Shown: positions 11,038-24,516, counted from the first letter of the stretch. The stretch: 64,000 bases of DNA from Hydra vulgaris (GCF_038396675.1 NC_088921.1:63072501-63136500); one strand, 5' to 3'. Translations and numbers: made by a program. The notes: a model not told the origin generated them from the sequence alone.

Positions 11038-11240
11038 GCGCGGAGTGTTGCTACATCGACTATCTTATAGCCTGACTCGCAAGGGAGTGCTGCTACATCG
11101 ACTGACAAATAGCCTGACTCGCAAGGGAGTGCTGCTACATCGACTGACAAATAGCCTGACTCGCAAGGGAGTGTTGCTACATCGACTGACAAATAGCCTG
11201 ACCCGCAAGGGAGTGCTGCTACATCGACTGAGGGTTTGGT
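11038..11240. repeat. 42-bp minisatellite
   Basis: Exact 42-bp period, units starting cctgactcgcaagggagtgc at 11071, 11113, 11155 and 11197, with a partial unit before and after. Only one or two substitutions separate units. Because 42 is a multiple of three, the + strand stays open as a 14-residue repeat (KGVLLHRLTNSLTR), but no other coding evidence exists. Much GC-richer than the flanks. Confidence 0.92.
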
Positions 11241-11349
11241 TGGGGCAGGCAGTCTATCATTATTAAAAAAAAAAAATTCCGGTCTTGAATTTTAATTTTT
11301 ACCTTTTGTCAACAAAATATGGAAAAAACTTTCGGACAACATCTAAGGG

Positions 11350-11351
<2 letters not shown>

Positions 11352-11441
<90 letters not shown>

Positions 11442-11598
11442 TTATGGTTAAGGGTATATATATTTATTTTATTAAATATGCACCAAGGCTAGGATTTCTA
11501 TAGCGTATGTTTAAATGCATATAGGTGATCTTTAAATACATTAAAAGCCTTAGCGTTTTCGCCTTATTTTTATCGTTACTAATGATTTTCAATGAAAG

Positions 11599-11668
<70 letters not shown>
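11352..11668. repeat. Two (TA)n tracts separated by unique sequence
   Basis: Alternating TA at 11352-11438 and 11599-11668. The 160 bp between them has no recognisable feature. Confidence 0.95.
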
Positions 11669-11670
<2 letters not shown>

Positions 11671-13268
11671 TATATAACATCGGAAATGGCGTGATATTTC
11701 AGTGGGGGCCGGAGTACAAAAAAATAATCATAAAACACCATATAGTTCAACTAAAAATCTACAAAAATATATCCATCTAAACAATGGGGGAGAAGGGGAC
11801 ACGTCCACCACGGCTCTCCTTCATTTTCTCTTCAGTAGTCCTTATATCTATCTAACTATATATAAATTCCAAGAAACCGCAACAAATAAAAATAATTTTT
11901 TTAAAAACATACTTCTTTAACAAAAAATTTAGACTATAATAATTATTTTCTTTTTTGCTTAATAATGTTTTTAACAGAATTGTGGCTTTGAAGAAAGCCT
12001 AGTTTTTGAAGCAAACAAAACTGTGACATCCATAGCTAGAAAGAGTCGATTCTTTAGTACGCAAAGGAAACCACATCCAATGATATCTAAAATAAAGTAA
12101 ACCCCTAAATTAATATCGCCATAACTATTTATGATGCCTTATGTCGCGGATAATAAATAAGGATGCCTTATGGCGCGGATAATAAATAAACATATAATTG
12201 TTATTATTGCATTAATAAACATAATCAATCTCTAAATAAATATGAACCGGTTTAATCTTGATATGAAAAAGATCAACATCCATCGAAGCAATCGTGTGGT
12301 TTTCATCATGTTGCGTAACCTTGCAATGATAGATAAGATAAAATATATCAGATATATAAAATTAAAAAAAAAATTAAGGCGAACAATTAACTAATGTATA
12401 ATAAATTAACATGTAACTGTTATTACTGAATTAATAAATATAATCTTGAGGTCTTTAAGATAAACATCTACAGTAGCAAGCTGCCATCATAGTTAAAACC
12501 TTGCAATAAAAGATAAATGAAATTATATTAGATATTTAGCACAATAACTGAAAAACCCATTATAAATTAGAGAAGATAAGAATGATTTCCTATCTTAAAA
12601 AAAAATTCAAAATCACTTAACTCCTGATACACAACACATTTTCCATTACCAAACAAAAAAATCGATAGAAGTAGACCCTTCAATACTTTTTAACCTGAAA
12701 TATAATAGATTTGATTATAAGTTATAATGAAAAGAAAGTTATGTGTTAGCGTAACTATCTGGTAATGGCATATGCCATTTGCCTAGAGTGTACTGATTTA
12801 TTGTAACTAAACACTTACATCTCTCAATCCATGCAAGCAAAAGTCTGTCTTTCTGGGTAGAAACAATGTATAGCCATCATTATGATTAACATTAATTGTC
12901 ATGAGCCAGGCAATTTGCTTATGTCAAATAGTAAATGAGCTTTGGTTTCCCATAGCTCGTTGCAACCAGGTCAACCCTGGTTGTTGGATATCGGTAACAA
13001 ACCGACTACCTAAAATTACATTTCTATATACATATATGTATATACATATATGTATAAATAAAAAGAAATTAAATAATAATAAATCTTTTCATTATCTTAA
13101 AAAAAGGGGAGGGTAGAGAATATGATATACATTAGGCACTGTAAAATTTATTATAAAAAACAAAGATTAACCTACTATCTGTAAATAATATCTGTTAATG
13201 CAAGTTTATAAGACATACTATTATTTAAAATATACCTTATTTAACATATACCTTATTACACATTTCTA
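11669..13268. other. Non-coding stretch with diverged internal duplications
   Basis: No gene recognised. A 29-bp unit (gatgccttatgtcgcggata and following) occurs twice in tandem at about 12130-12188. The block 12190-12360 (catataattgttattattgc through agatatataaaatta) returns in diverged form at about 12408-12540, both ending in ccttgcaat.a.agata and ttagatat. This suggests an old tandem duplication of roughly 200 bp. Confidence 0.5.
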
Positions 13269-14566
13269 TTATGTTATCACCATATCACCACTTATTATGT
13301 CTGCAGAAAGTTGATATTTGCTCACATCATACTCAACACCATCATCATCTTCATTCTCTTTTGGTTTCCAATAAGAAACTATATATACATCACTTTTTTT
13401 CTTTTTAATGCCAACAATTCTGCTGTAATATACATCCTGGGTGTTAGTGGCATTATCGAACCACATGTGGCAAATACTTCTTCCAATAGAAGCTCCAATA
13501 AGAATTTCTTCAATATCTGAGGCCTCATTATTTTCTAGGTCAGGAAACATTTCTTTTACCTGATCAGGCATGCAATTTTTTAATATTTTTTCTACATTTC
13601 TGCGTTCTTTGTTTTCTTTTTTCTGAATTTTATCTGCTATTCGTTTTATCAATTCTAACTTCAGGTCATTATGACATTGCATATTTGTAAACCGCTTTTT
13701 TCTGGCATTAGAGATAGCCCATAATATCAACTTGTTTTGAATATCATTTGGCTTTTTGCATAGCAGTGCAGTTGTTTTACTTTTGCAAGCACGAAGTTTT
13801 GAAGAAAGAAAACAAAGAGTAGCATTTGGAGCTTTGTGCTTTGCAGCGCTAAACATACCCATAAGTTCTTCTGAATCAATGTTGTGAAGCCTAGCTGACT
13901 TAGTCTGGTCTTTAAGGTGATCATTAGAACTCATTTCAAATTGCCGCTTGTACTGCCTGTCAATGACGCTAATAACTGCATTAAGGCAGTCAGCTAATGC
14001 TTTACTCATTTCATCAGTTACTGGGCAAAAGCTGATTATTGAATCAAAAACTACATCTTCAATATCATTACCAAAGAAATCAGTTTTTCGTTTAAGTAGA
14101 GATAAAGGATTCTTGCTGCTCTCAATAAGAGTGTTCCGAACATCTTTTACTACCTGAATGCCAGATATGTAGTCAAGTCCTGTACCTGGTGCAATATAAA
14201 ATTTTGTCATCCAAGGACCAGAAAGTAGCTTTCCAATTAAAGCTAAAACACACAACTCACGGATACCTAAGGTGAAAAAGTTAATTAGTAACAAAGAATA
14301 ATCTTTGTTTATAATAGTCTTTACTCCCCGTTAATCTTGCAAGTGTCACTCATTGTTTGCTGAATCTGACTTATACAAATTTTGATGTTAAAATACTTAC
14401 CGATTAGTTCTACAGTTACTTTATATGAATCGTTGTTAGTTGCAAATATATGCAGTACATGTCCATTTCTACAGCCAATATTTAAATGAGCTGGTATTGG
14501 AAAATTACAAGCTAAATAAGTTTTAGCTTTACCATAAAAAAGATTTGTTTTCTTGTGAGGTCCCAT
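13269..14566 (-). CDS. Two-exon gene, 387 aa, unrecognised protein family
   Basis: Exon 1 is 14566-14401 (55 codons plus one base), starting MGPHKKTNLFYGKAKTYLA. Exon 2 is 14266-13269. The donor (ATCG|gtaagt, GT at 14400-14399) and acceptor (caccttag, AG at 14268-14267) are both strong and in agreeing phase, so the 134-bp intron removes a short leader-like stretch that would otherwise look like a start. The spliced frame is open to TAA at 13271-13269. Visible parts are IPAHLNIGCRNGHVLHIF and DSYKVTVELIG in exon 1, then IRELCVLALIGKLLSGPWM, DRQYKRQFEMSSNDHLKDQ, SARLHNIDSEELMGMFSAAK and APNATLCFLSSKLRACKSK. A basic Lys/Glu-rich helix (KRIADKIQKKENKERRNVEK) and an acidic C-terminus follow. No signal peptide or membrane segment. 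It could be a host gene or the C-terminal product of a transposon; I do not recognise the family and assign no function. Confidence 0.6.
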
Positions 14567-14710
14567 GATGCACTAAATTAAATTCAACAATCATAATACT
14601 ACTATTTAATTGGGTCGGCTATTAATCATAATTAAATAATTTAAAAAATCGCCATTAATCTATAAAAAAAATTTTAAATATACGTATAATTTTTATATAT
14701 CATATATAGC

Positions 14711-14928
14711 TTAAGGTGGCTATATGGTAAATTATGGGTATGGAAAAAGCTGAGAAAATGCTGTTTTATGTTTTTAATGAATTTTATGCAGAATCATCGT
14801 AAAATAGTGTTATACAATTTTAATTTTAGCATTTTAAATTTTATTTGGCAGAATTTTGCCTTTGCACTAATTTTGGTGGGTGAAAAGAGTTAGCTATCAA
14901 AAAAAAAATATATATATAACCACCTTAA
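14711..14928. mobile_element. Short inverted-repeat element flanked by TTAA
   Basis: TTAA (14711-14714), then GGTGGCTATAT at the left. At the right is ATATAACCACC followed by TTAA (14925-14928). The termini are inverted repeats with one mismatch and the body is 210 bp. TTAA duplications are characteristic of piggyBac-type insertion, but TTAA could also be part of the terminal repeat. Confidence 0.65.
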
Positions 14929-15109
14929 TTATACTTGTTAGTTTTTGTGTACATCATTTAACAATTTTAAAAAGAGAAAACCCAAATATCCTTAGTAGTA
15001 AAAGGCTATTAAAAATAAAGTTTGTATAACAGTTCTAATAAAATATATCATTATAATGAATAAAAAAATCAAAAATACTGAATTCTCCACTGTCAAAAAC
15101 CGCCCCTCC

Positions 15110-15605
15110 CCCTAACACTATGTAACGGAAGTGGAAATACATACCTCCACTGCGCGGAACAATAGGGCATGTGGTCATGAATATTTTTTGATGAAATTTG
15201 GCAGGCACATAAAAAATAGATGTATACAGTTGCCTTAAAAATTTTAAATATGTACCAACATGCCTTCAATATTAATGCACCTCCGGTACAGAAACAAAAT
15301 TTTAAAAACGAATGAAAACCACTGGTAACTGTAAAAAAAACTACAGAATTTATAACAAAAAGCAACAGTAACAATAGCAGAAACAGTTTTATAAAGTGTA
15401 ACAGTAACAGTAACACTAAAAGAGGTGGAAATGGTACCTCTACTGGGTCGAAAAATACGGTATTTGGTCATGAATATTTTTTAATGAAATTTGGCAGGCA
15501 CATAGAAAATAGATCTATACAATTGACTGGAAAATTTCAAATATGTACCAACATGCCTTCGATATCAATGCAGTGCCAGAACAGGAACGAAATTTTAAAT
15601 AGCAA
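15110..15605. repeat. Diverged direct duplication of about 190 bp
   Basis: 15125-15310 and 15422-15600 share aggtcatgaatattttt.atg, aatttggcaggcacata, atatgtaccaacatgccttc and a..cagaaacaaaattttaaa in the same order. Copies are about 297 bp apart. Neither is coding. 15606-16006 has only a degenerate ttgtagttg run (15836-15930). Confidence 0.8.
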
Positions 15606-16006
15606 TAAAAAAACTGAAAAATTTATTACACGTAAAAAAAAACCATAATTTATTCAAGATAAAACATTCTACTTTTTTAATAAAGTCTAAGCTGATATAA
15701 AATACTAAAAAAAAAGACAAATAAATACATCTTTACCACACCGACTTCGAGCACGCTGTGAAAAAAAAGGTCACAAATTTTTACTTTGAAATCGGTGCCG
15801 TAAAAAGCCAGATACGCACGTACCTAATAAGTTGATATTTTGGTTGTAGTCGAGTATTGATATTTTTGTTGTAATTGTAATTGATATTGTAGTTGTAGTT
15901 GTATAAAGTAATATTTTTGTTGTAGTTGAGATAGTTTGACTTGCAAAAAGGTACAAAGCATTTTAAAGGCATTTTAATTATTAAAAAAACTTATTGTTAG
16001 TTTGAC

Positions 16007-16035
16007 AATATCGTTACCTTACAATGTAAGGTAAC

Positions 16036-16041
<6 letters not shown>
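16007..16041. repeat. Perfect 17-bp palindrome
   Basis: aatatcgttaccttaca (16007-16023), a single central a, then tgtaaggtaacgatatt (16025-16041). It sits at the outer edge of the inverted-repeat element that follows. Confidence 0.9.
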
Positions 16042-17548
<1,507 letters not shown>

Positions 17549-18425
17549 TCAACAATGATAAACATTCTTACTGTAGTAAAAAATAGTACTAACTGATAAA
17601 TTTGAACAAATAAATATAAAATTAACAAAAACAATGAATAAATAAGAACTTTAACTTGAACTTTAACTAAATCTTGAATTTGAATTAATTGGTACTAATT
17701 TGTTCAAGCATAACCTTAAAAAATAACTAGTTATACATATAGTTAACTATCAGGAGTTATATGTATAACTATATGCATTTTAAAGCATATTATTTTATTT
17801 AAACATTACTTTAGATTATATTACTTTGAAAATTGGACCCAGAGGCTTTATTCCCAATAACACTGTGGTACTCCAGATTAAAAATTGAAAAGTTTCTGCA
17901 AATATCCTGTTTTTATTCCTCAATGTAGTTCGTAAGTCCCTCAAGTCTTAAGGACCATATTATATCTAAAGTTAAAAGTTTTAGCGGATAAAAAAAGTTA
18001 CAGAAACCCATCTCCATTTTTTATCATCCTTTTTTTTTTCTTTTTTTAATAAAGAAAATTGGGAATTCTTTGACTTTCAAACCTGCATTTCTTTGTGGGA
18101 CACTGCAGTGTCTCATGCATGCAAGATTGGTTTTTGACAACATTTCAACTTGCATCAGTTAATTGTTTGCAAATAATTTACTCAAGATCTATATTCAAAT
18201 AACTATTATATTACCCTGATAATACGTCTATTTGCACAAATCTTAATCTTATTTCTATAAAGAAAGATAAACATTATTCGTGGTACTTACATACCTGCTT
18301 GCCATTCTCTATATTATTATAAAATACTTTCACACAGTATAAACTAACGCAATGCAATGTCGATTTAAAAAATTTTTTTAGTTTTTTTTAAAAAGTTTTT
18401 TTTTAGTTTCCAGCTTTCAAATTAA
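17549..18425. other. No gene recognised
   Basis: AT-rich sequence. A short inverted repeat (gttatacatatagttaac and ttatatgtataactat, 17730-17775) is the only structure seen. Confidence 0.4.
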
Positions 18426-18644
18426 TTCCCATGCAAATCCCACAGGAAACCCACGTGGGATTTCCCATATGTGTTAATACCATATGGTTCCCACATGTAA
18501 CCCATGAGGGATTACCCACATGGGTTTAAGGTGACAAATTTCCATACGGATACCACATGGGAAAATCCGTCCCATGTAAATCCCATCAATCCCACACGGA
18601 ACCCACGCGGAACCCATGTGGGACGCGGTTTTATTTTTGACTGG
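18426..18644. mobile_element. CCCAYRTGGG palindrome element, right terminus preserved
   Basis: Many CCCATATG, CCCACATGGG and CCCACGTGGG variants, as at 6813-7180. It ends tttttgactggg, the inverse complement of the CCCAGT-AAAAA start of the other copy (one mismatch). The next bases are acagaccaccatctggc, the RPPSG codons of a non-LTR endonuclease. Confidence 0.75.
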
Positions 18645-19075
18645 GACAGACCACCATCTGGCAATAACAAACTTTTTGAAAAACGCTTTAAAAATTTAAT
18701 CAAAAACAAAATTATATGTGACAAACGTGTCTTTTTTGTTGGGGATTTTAATTATAATGCGCTTGATTACGACACAAATAAAAATGTAAAAAATTTTATG
18801 AACATCATATTTCAAAATGGGTTCATGCCAACAATAAATAAACCAACACGAATTTAAAGGCGATACTCAAAAAACGTGGCAAGTCATCAAAGAAGTAATT
18901 GGAAAAAAAACACCTAAGCTAAATGGTCTTCCAAAAAAACTAAACTATCATCATCAAGATATTACATAAGAATCTATAATTGCTAAAACATTTAATGAGG
19001 TGTTTGTCAATGCAGGTTTAAATTTAGCATCAAAATTAAAACACAGTGAGTTTAACAAGGAGAAATAATTGACTC
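18645..19075 (+). pseudogene. Non-LTR retrotransposon fragment: endonuclease C-terminus joined to RT N-terminus
   Basis: Starts RPPSGNNKLFEKRFKNLI and continues VFFVGDFNYNALDYD (the GDFN block) to NKPTRI at about 18855. The sequence then jumps to KTWQVIKEVIGKK and AKTFNEVFVNAGLNLASKL (18870-19060), the linker preceding the RT, homologous in position to NTWRTLKEITGK at about 54930 on the opposite strand. The stretch between, including the SDH block, is deleted. Several stops; dead. Confidence 0.7.
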
Positions 19076-19854
19076 CTAGCATTTCAATTATTATAAAAAA
19101 AATCAAACGAATTCACACGGATTTTTCATTACTTCAAGTATAACTTTGTATTAAGCTACTCGTAAAACTATTTATAAAATAAATAATTTTACTTCAACTG
19201 GAATAATTTTTGTACAGCGTCGCGATATTTTTATATTTATTTATTATATATTTATATTTATTACATTTTACCACGCCAAATTTTATTAGTTCAATCTTAA
19301 CAATTCTTTAGATTCATATTGGTTATATTCATATTACTATAGTACATTATTAGATCCGGCTGAATTATTAGATCCCATCGAGTAAAACTATAAATTGAAA
19401 CTAGTTTTACATCTATTTTGTTGTTTTTATGTTTGCGATGTAAAGATACTGGTAGTTTTACATGTCACTTATCAATTTATTACTTTTATGCATAAATATA
19501 TATATAAGTTTTACACATTAAGATCTAATAATTTCTAAAAAAATCTGGAAAAAAAAGATCCCATCGCGTAAAATTACAAACAACTTTAATGAAATGTAAA
19601 TATTTTTTAAAAGATAAGTTGATTTCACCATTTACTTTATAAATGGCAAATTTACAAATGTAAACCTTTTTTTTTCTTTCCCTTTTTGCGTCATTATTAA
19701 TGTCTTTATCCTATTATATATTCGGACTCAAAGGAACATTTCTAAATATAATATATTAAAAACGCATCCTCGTTTTGAGTTTTATGTCAGTAGATCTAAT
19801 ATTTGATAGGATCTAATTTTCTACCACAGTTAGCAGTTCTTCTTTATAAGGTTC
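19076..19854. other. Non-coding stretch with repeated gatcccatcg motifs
   Basis: Two related blocks start agatcccatcgagtaaaa (19370) and agatcccatcgcgtaaaa (19557), and several tagatctaat motifs occur up to 19810. It may be a decayed repeat, but no ends could be fixed. No gene seen. Confidence 0.35.
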
Positions 19855-20400
19855 TAGAGTTATTTAGGTATCACACCAAGACTAATTTGGGTTATCTATG
19901 GTAAACAGGTAGTCAGTTTAACAGTTTTTGGAACAGTTGTTGGCACATTGCTCATATAAATTTTTTTGTTACCTGGAAAATGTGCTGAATAAAACTCTGT
20001 GTGACGACGAAGGTCTAAAGTCTTTTCTGCTAATTTTGTCCAACCATAACTTTCTTAAAGTTTTTTCCTATGGTATTACATAATAAGATAAGTTTTAATT
20101 ACGCTTAGAATTATTAAAACGGTTTGGTACACAACATGTACATCCGCCACTTTTTTTGTAACAAACTTTTTTATTAGTTGTTTGTATTGACAAAAAGGAA
20201 CTGAAGTCAATAGAAAAGTCAACTTCGCTGATAAGATTTAGTTTAACTTTACTACTTTCAAAAAGTTCATTTTTACTAGTTTTACAAAGTTCAACTTTAA
20301 TATTTTTTCTAAGTTTACCTTGACTATTCTCACTAAGTTCAACTTCATCATTACTATTTAATAGGCTTTCCGACATTTGTTTTGATTTAGATAAATACAA
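19855..20400 (-). pseudogene. THAP-domain fragment
   Basis: Reads leftward from MYLSKSKQMSESLLNSNDEV (20400), a Ser/Glu-rich segment, to CTCCVPNRFNNSKRN (about 20100). There a THAP finger would begin; the second Cys of the pair appears to be Arg. Stops follow at once, but other frames give YYVIP, TLRKLWLDKI and SRKDFRPSSSHRV with SAHFPGN (20075-19960), the rest of a THAP finger. Thus the finger is present but shattered by nonsense codons, frameshifts and a lost ligand. No transposase body recognised downstream. Confidence 0.55.
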
Positions 20401-20770
20401 CTACCACAATGCATTGCGCGTGTACCGATGGGAAATGTCTATTGTCACAGTTATTACCAAAATTAAATTTATATTACATTTAATTTGTTCTACAAAGATT
20501 TTTCATAATAGAATATAAATTATGTATACAATCTAAATTGTCATTGTAAAAAAATTACAATACGCATTGTATATACAAAGACAAAAAAAGTTATACATCT
20601 TTTTATTGTGATGTTATGTTAAACAAGACTGTAATATTGTCATAGTATATTCTGTGAGAATAAAAGATATATGGCTTAAAAGTAGGTAGTAAAAAAAGGA
20701 ATTCAAAAAAGAATAACATCTAGTCAAATTCTCTACAAACTAAACCTGCAGTTGATGTATCAGTACTCTC

Positions 20771-21050
<280 letters not shown>

Positions 21051-21106
21051 CATCTTAATATTATGATGAAATTTATATATAAAATTGAAAATACATCATT
21101 TACGGT

Positions 21107-21396
<290 letters not shown>

Positions 21397-21707
21397 TTAC
21401 TTTATAAAAATCTTGATTTTTTATAAAAGTTTAAAACTGAAACTTATCAATATCATATAAAAAATTAGTATTTTAATTACTTAGTTAATTATACGTATTT
21501 GATTCATAAAACGTAATTGAATATATTTGTTATGTCGCGTTTCGTAAGTTTTTTTCCGTTAAGAACTGTTTCGCAAGTTGCGGTGCAAAAGAGTTTCGTT
21601 TCGAAAGAAGTTTGGTTTTTTATCGGTATTTTCAAAAATAAAACCTTTAAATTCTCATGTGTTGCGATACTGAAAATAAAATTTTGTTCTAAACTTTATG
21701 GTAAATA

Positions 21708-21834
21708 AAAATTTTATTTTTTTATAATTTTATTTTTTTATAAAGAAATAAAATTATAAAAAAATAAAATTTATGCGACATTACACTATGCGACATTTCG
21801 AAGTCTATACATAGACTTTGAAATGTCGCATAGC
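21708..21834. repeat. Two adjacent long stem-loops
   Basis: The first is aaattttatttttttataat with its exact inverse complement (27-bp arms, about 21709-21771). The second has 23-bp arms ctatgcgacatttcgaagtc/tat (21787-21809) and its inverse (21812-21834) with one mismatch and a two-base loop. Confidence 0.85.
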
Positions 21835-22439
21835 GGGGCATTTATACGAAAAAGTTGATAAAAAGTCGATTTTCAAAATTTTGTCAAAATCTGTTTTTAT
21901 TAGTGCGTTGTTAAAGGTTACATCCCTAAATGGTCATTTACGTGACCCTTCCCCCCCCCCTACACATTTTGGGGCGGCTTTAAAAATCGAGTAATCGTGA
22001 TAATGAGTTTAATTGTTTTTCAACGATTCTGTTGACGAGCATTATTACAAATCGTTTTTTGAGTTTGTGGTTAGTGAAAAATTTTTAAAACCATAATGGA
22101 TATTGAAAAAGAAGGTAAGATCATACTTTTGGTATATTTTTTTTCTCTATTTTATATGATACTGTCACATTTCTCATCAATATTTGATGTAAAAAGTTTA
22201 TTATTTTTTGTATACACAATATTAAAAAGTGTTTTTGAATATCAATTAAGCCTAATTAAGCTACGAGCTTGTGGTTCACGTAAGGCTTAGATATTCTATT
22301 TACCATTTTTTTTACAAAAGTTGCGCATTTACGCGCCCTAAAATTTTATTAATTTTATTAGTTAATAAAGAAAAAACTTTTTTTTTTGTGATTAAAACTT
22401 TTATTTTGTTTTATTCCTATTTTTATTGTAGCTATTACA

Positions 22440-24516
22440 ATAGAGATGACTAGACGATCACTTTATGAAGTCTTGGAGTAAAGTTCCGAGAAAAAAATTG
22501 ACGACAAATTCGTGTTTTTATTAGAACACCTTAAAACCAAATGCCCTGCAAATGAAAAAAGTGCAATAAAAGCCTTTTTTTCACCTTTTAAGTTCCAACT
22601 TGAACAAAAATTTCCCATTTTTGTTTAAGTTGGAACTTAAAAGGTGAAAAAATGGCTTTTTTTTTTTTTTTTTTTACGCTAGCCGTAAAAGATTAAAAAA
22701 TAACAAACAATGGCTCAATACCACCATAGCTCTACCAACATGGACGGTAGCAAAGACCGGCCGACCGTCAAAAGAATTTTGTGAATCGAGTTCACCAACG
22801 AAAAGGCAAAAAACAAGGGTTTTAAGGGAACATATGCCATGTGAGCAGTTGATGCATGGTGCTCAAATGATTCAACGTGCTGCAGGTAATAGTGATGCGT
22901 CTAACGTTATAAAGGAAATTTTATTTACGCCCACAAAACACAAGCAATATAGGAAAACTGATACATCTACTAAAGATATCATTAAAAATCACACACCATC
23001 AGAAGCGTTGTCAATTTTTGTGGAAGCTGATATGACAAAAAAATAATATGAAATTATTCATACAGCCAACAAGAACCCATCCATATTGTTTTATAAGCGA
23101 ATAACATGTATCCATGTTATTCAGTTATAAAAAAAGCCAAAGAAGAATGTTATCCACCAGAAGAAAAAATAACAGTTACAGAAACTTGTTCAGAAATTAA
23201 ATTACAAGATCTTCTGGGTCACACGTCTAGGCGATTATGTTGTTATTTGAATGAAGTTATTGAAACTTTAAATGTAAAAAGAAATAATTAATTTAGAATT
23301 GATTTCGAAATGGGGTTGCGATGACTCACAACATTAAACGTTTAAACAAAAATTTCAAATAGGCAATAGCGACGCTAACATATTTCAAAGTTCTTTTGTA
23401 CCCCTGTGGCTAATATTCCATATTGGTAACCGAAAGTAGGTGCTTTGGAAAAACCTAGCATCATCATCTATTAGGTATTTTCGACCAATAATATTACGTT
23501 TTATTCGGGAGAACGAAGACGTAACGAATGATAAAATCGAATATGTAGAGAACCAAATAAAAGGCTTGAGAAAAAGTGAAATAATAAACGCTTTTGGTAG
23601 TAATTTGCAAATAAAGCATTTTTTTTTTTTTACTATGATTAATTGAAAAGTTTGCACTGCTGCTACAAATACGACATCGACAATGAGATGCTATATACGT
23701 GGGCAAAAGATTTTAATGACTTGAATAAAAAAACGACAGAAAGCCGTGAAACACTGAAATTTGGGCTATCAATACTGCACGCAAGAATCAGATTTTTTGA
23801 ATCCTTGCTGCATATATCGTATAAAATACCAATAAAAAAATGGCAAGCAAGAACAGGAGAAAATAAAAAAATAGTAGCGGAAACAAAACAAAAAGTTCAA
23901 AATGCCTTTAAAGATGAATTAGGGCTGTTGGTTGATATTCCTAAGGCTGGATTTGGGATCAGTAATGATGGGAATACATCAAAAAAATTTTTCACCGATC
24001 CCCTAACCGCTTCCCGCATAACAGGGGTTGATATAACTCTTATAAAAAAATGTATTGTCATTTTTGAAGCTATTTCGAGTGAGCATCAAGTTAATGAAAA
24101 AAAATTTGAAAATTTTGCAAATGAGACGGCCAAACTTTATGTTGATTTATATGGGTGGCACCCAATGACGCCGACTATACATAAGCTTTTAAGACATCGC
24201 ACCACGAAAATTAAACAGGCTATACTGCCTAATGGCCAGCAAACAAGTTGTGAGTCTTCTAATTTTTCTGACATCAAGAGTCCTATTGTCTCACTGGAAA
24301 ATGGTTTTCATTTTTTCTGGGGTCTTTTTCTCATGCTGCTTAGCAAAGGATCCGAAGTTAGCAGAAGTCTGTTTAAAATATCTCTTTAACAGTTTTCTCG
24401 CTTGTGAGTCACAAGCGATGACGATTGAAGACATGTCAGATATTCTGATTGAAAATAGTTGCATTGACATGTACAAAAATGTTTTATTTTATTTTGGATT
24501 ACATATAGGTCTATAA
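22440..24516 (+). pseudogene. Transib-type (RAG1-related) transposase
   Basis: Blocks in order: DKFVFLLEHLKTKCPANE (22504); MPCEQLMHGAQMIQRAAG and TPTKHKQYRK (22834-22960); PSEALSIFVEADMTKK (22999); MYPCYSVIKKAKEECYPPEE and TETCSEIKLQDLLGHTSRRL (23106-23240); ELISKWGCDDSQ (about 23297), the presumed first catalytic Asp. Then KPIRFI-like fragments, WAKDFNDLNKKTTE and FGLSILHARIRFFESLLH (23700-23815), and IPKAGFGISNDGNTSKKFF (23937-23990), typical of Transib. WHPMTPTIHKLL and ILPNGQQTSCESSNFSD (24160-24270) align by eye with the RAG1 region around its third acidic residue. Transib transposases cut and paste DNA and are regarded as relatives of the RAG1 recombinase core. Multiple frameshifts, stops and an inverted duplication of coding sequence near 22575-22652 make it inactive. 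Confidence 0.75.
22575..22652. repeat. Inverted duplication of transposase coding sequence
   Basis: Left arm ttttttcaccttttaagttc and following (22575-22610), short loop tttccca, right arm the near-perfect inverse ending aaaaggtgaaaaaa (22618-22652). The left arm encodes FFSPFKFQLEQ of the Transib protein, so the right arm is an inverted copy of that coding segment. Confidence 0.9.

Noticed and set aside
11038-11240. CRISPR-like array
   Set aside because: Contiguous 42-bp units without variable spacers, in a eukaryotic genome.
11036-11266. Open frame over the 42-bp minisatellite as a secreted or repeat protein
   Set aside because: The unit length is a multiple of three, which keeps the frame open by chance; no start context, splice sites or domain.
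13269-14294. Single-exon start at MLLINFFTLG for the unknown gene
   Set aside because: Those residues lie in the intron; the strong donor at 14400 and acceptor at 14267 join the upstream exon in phase.
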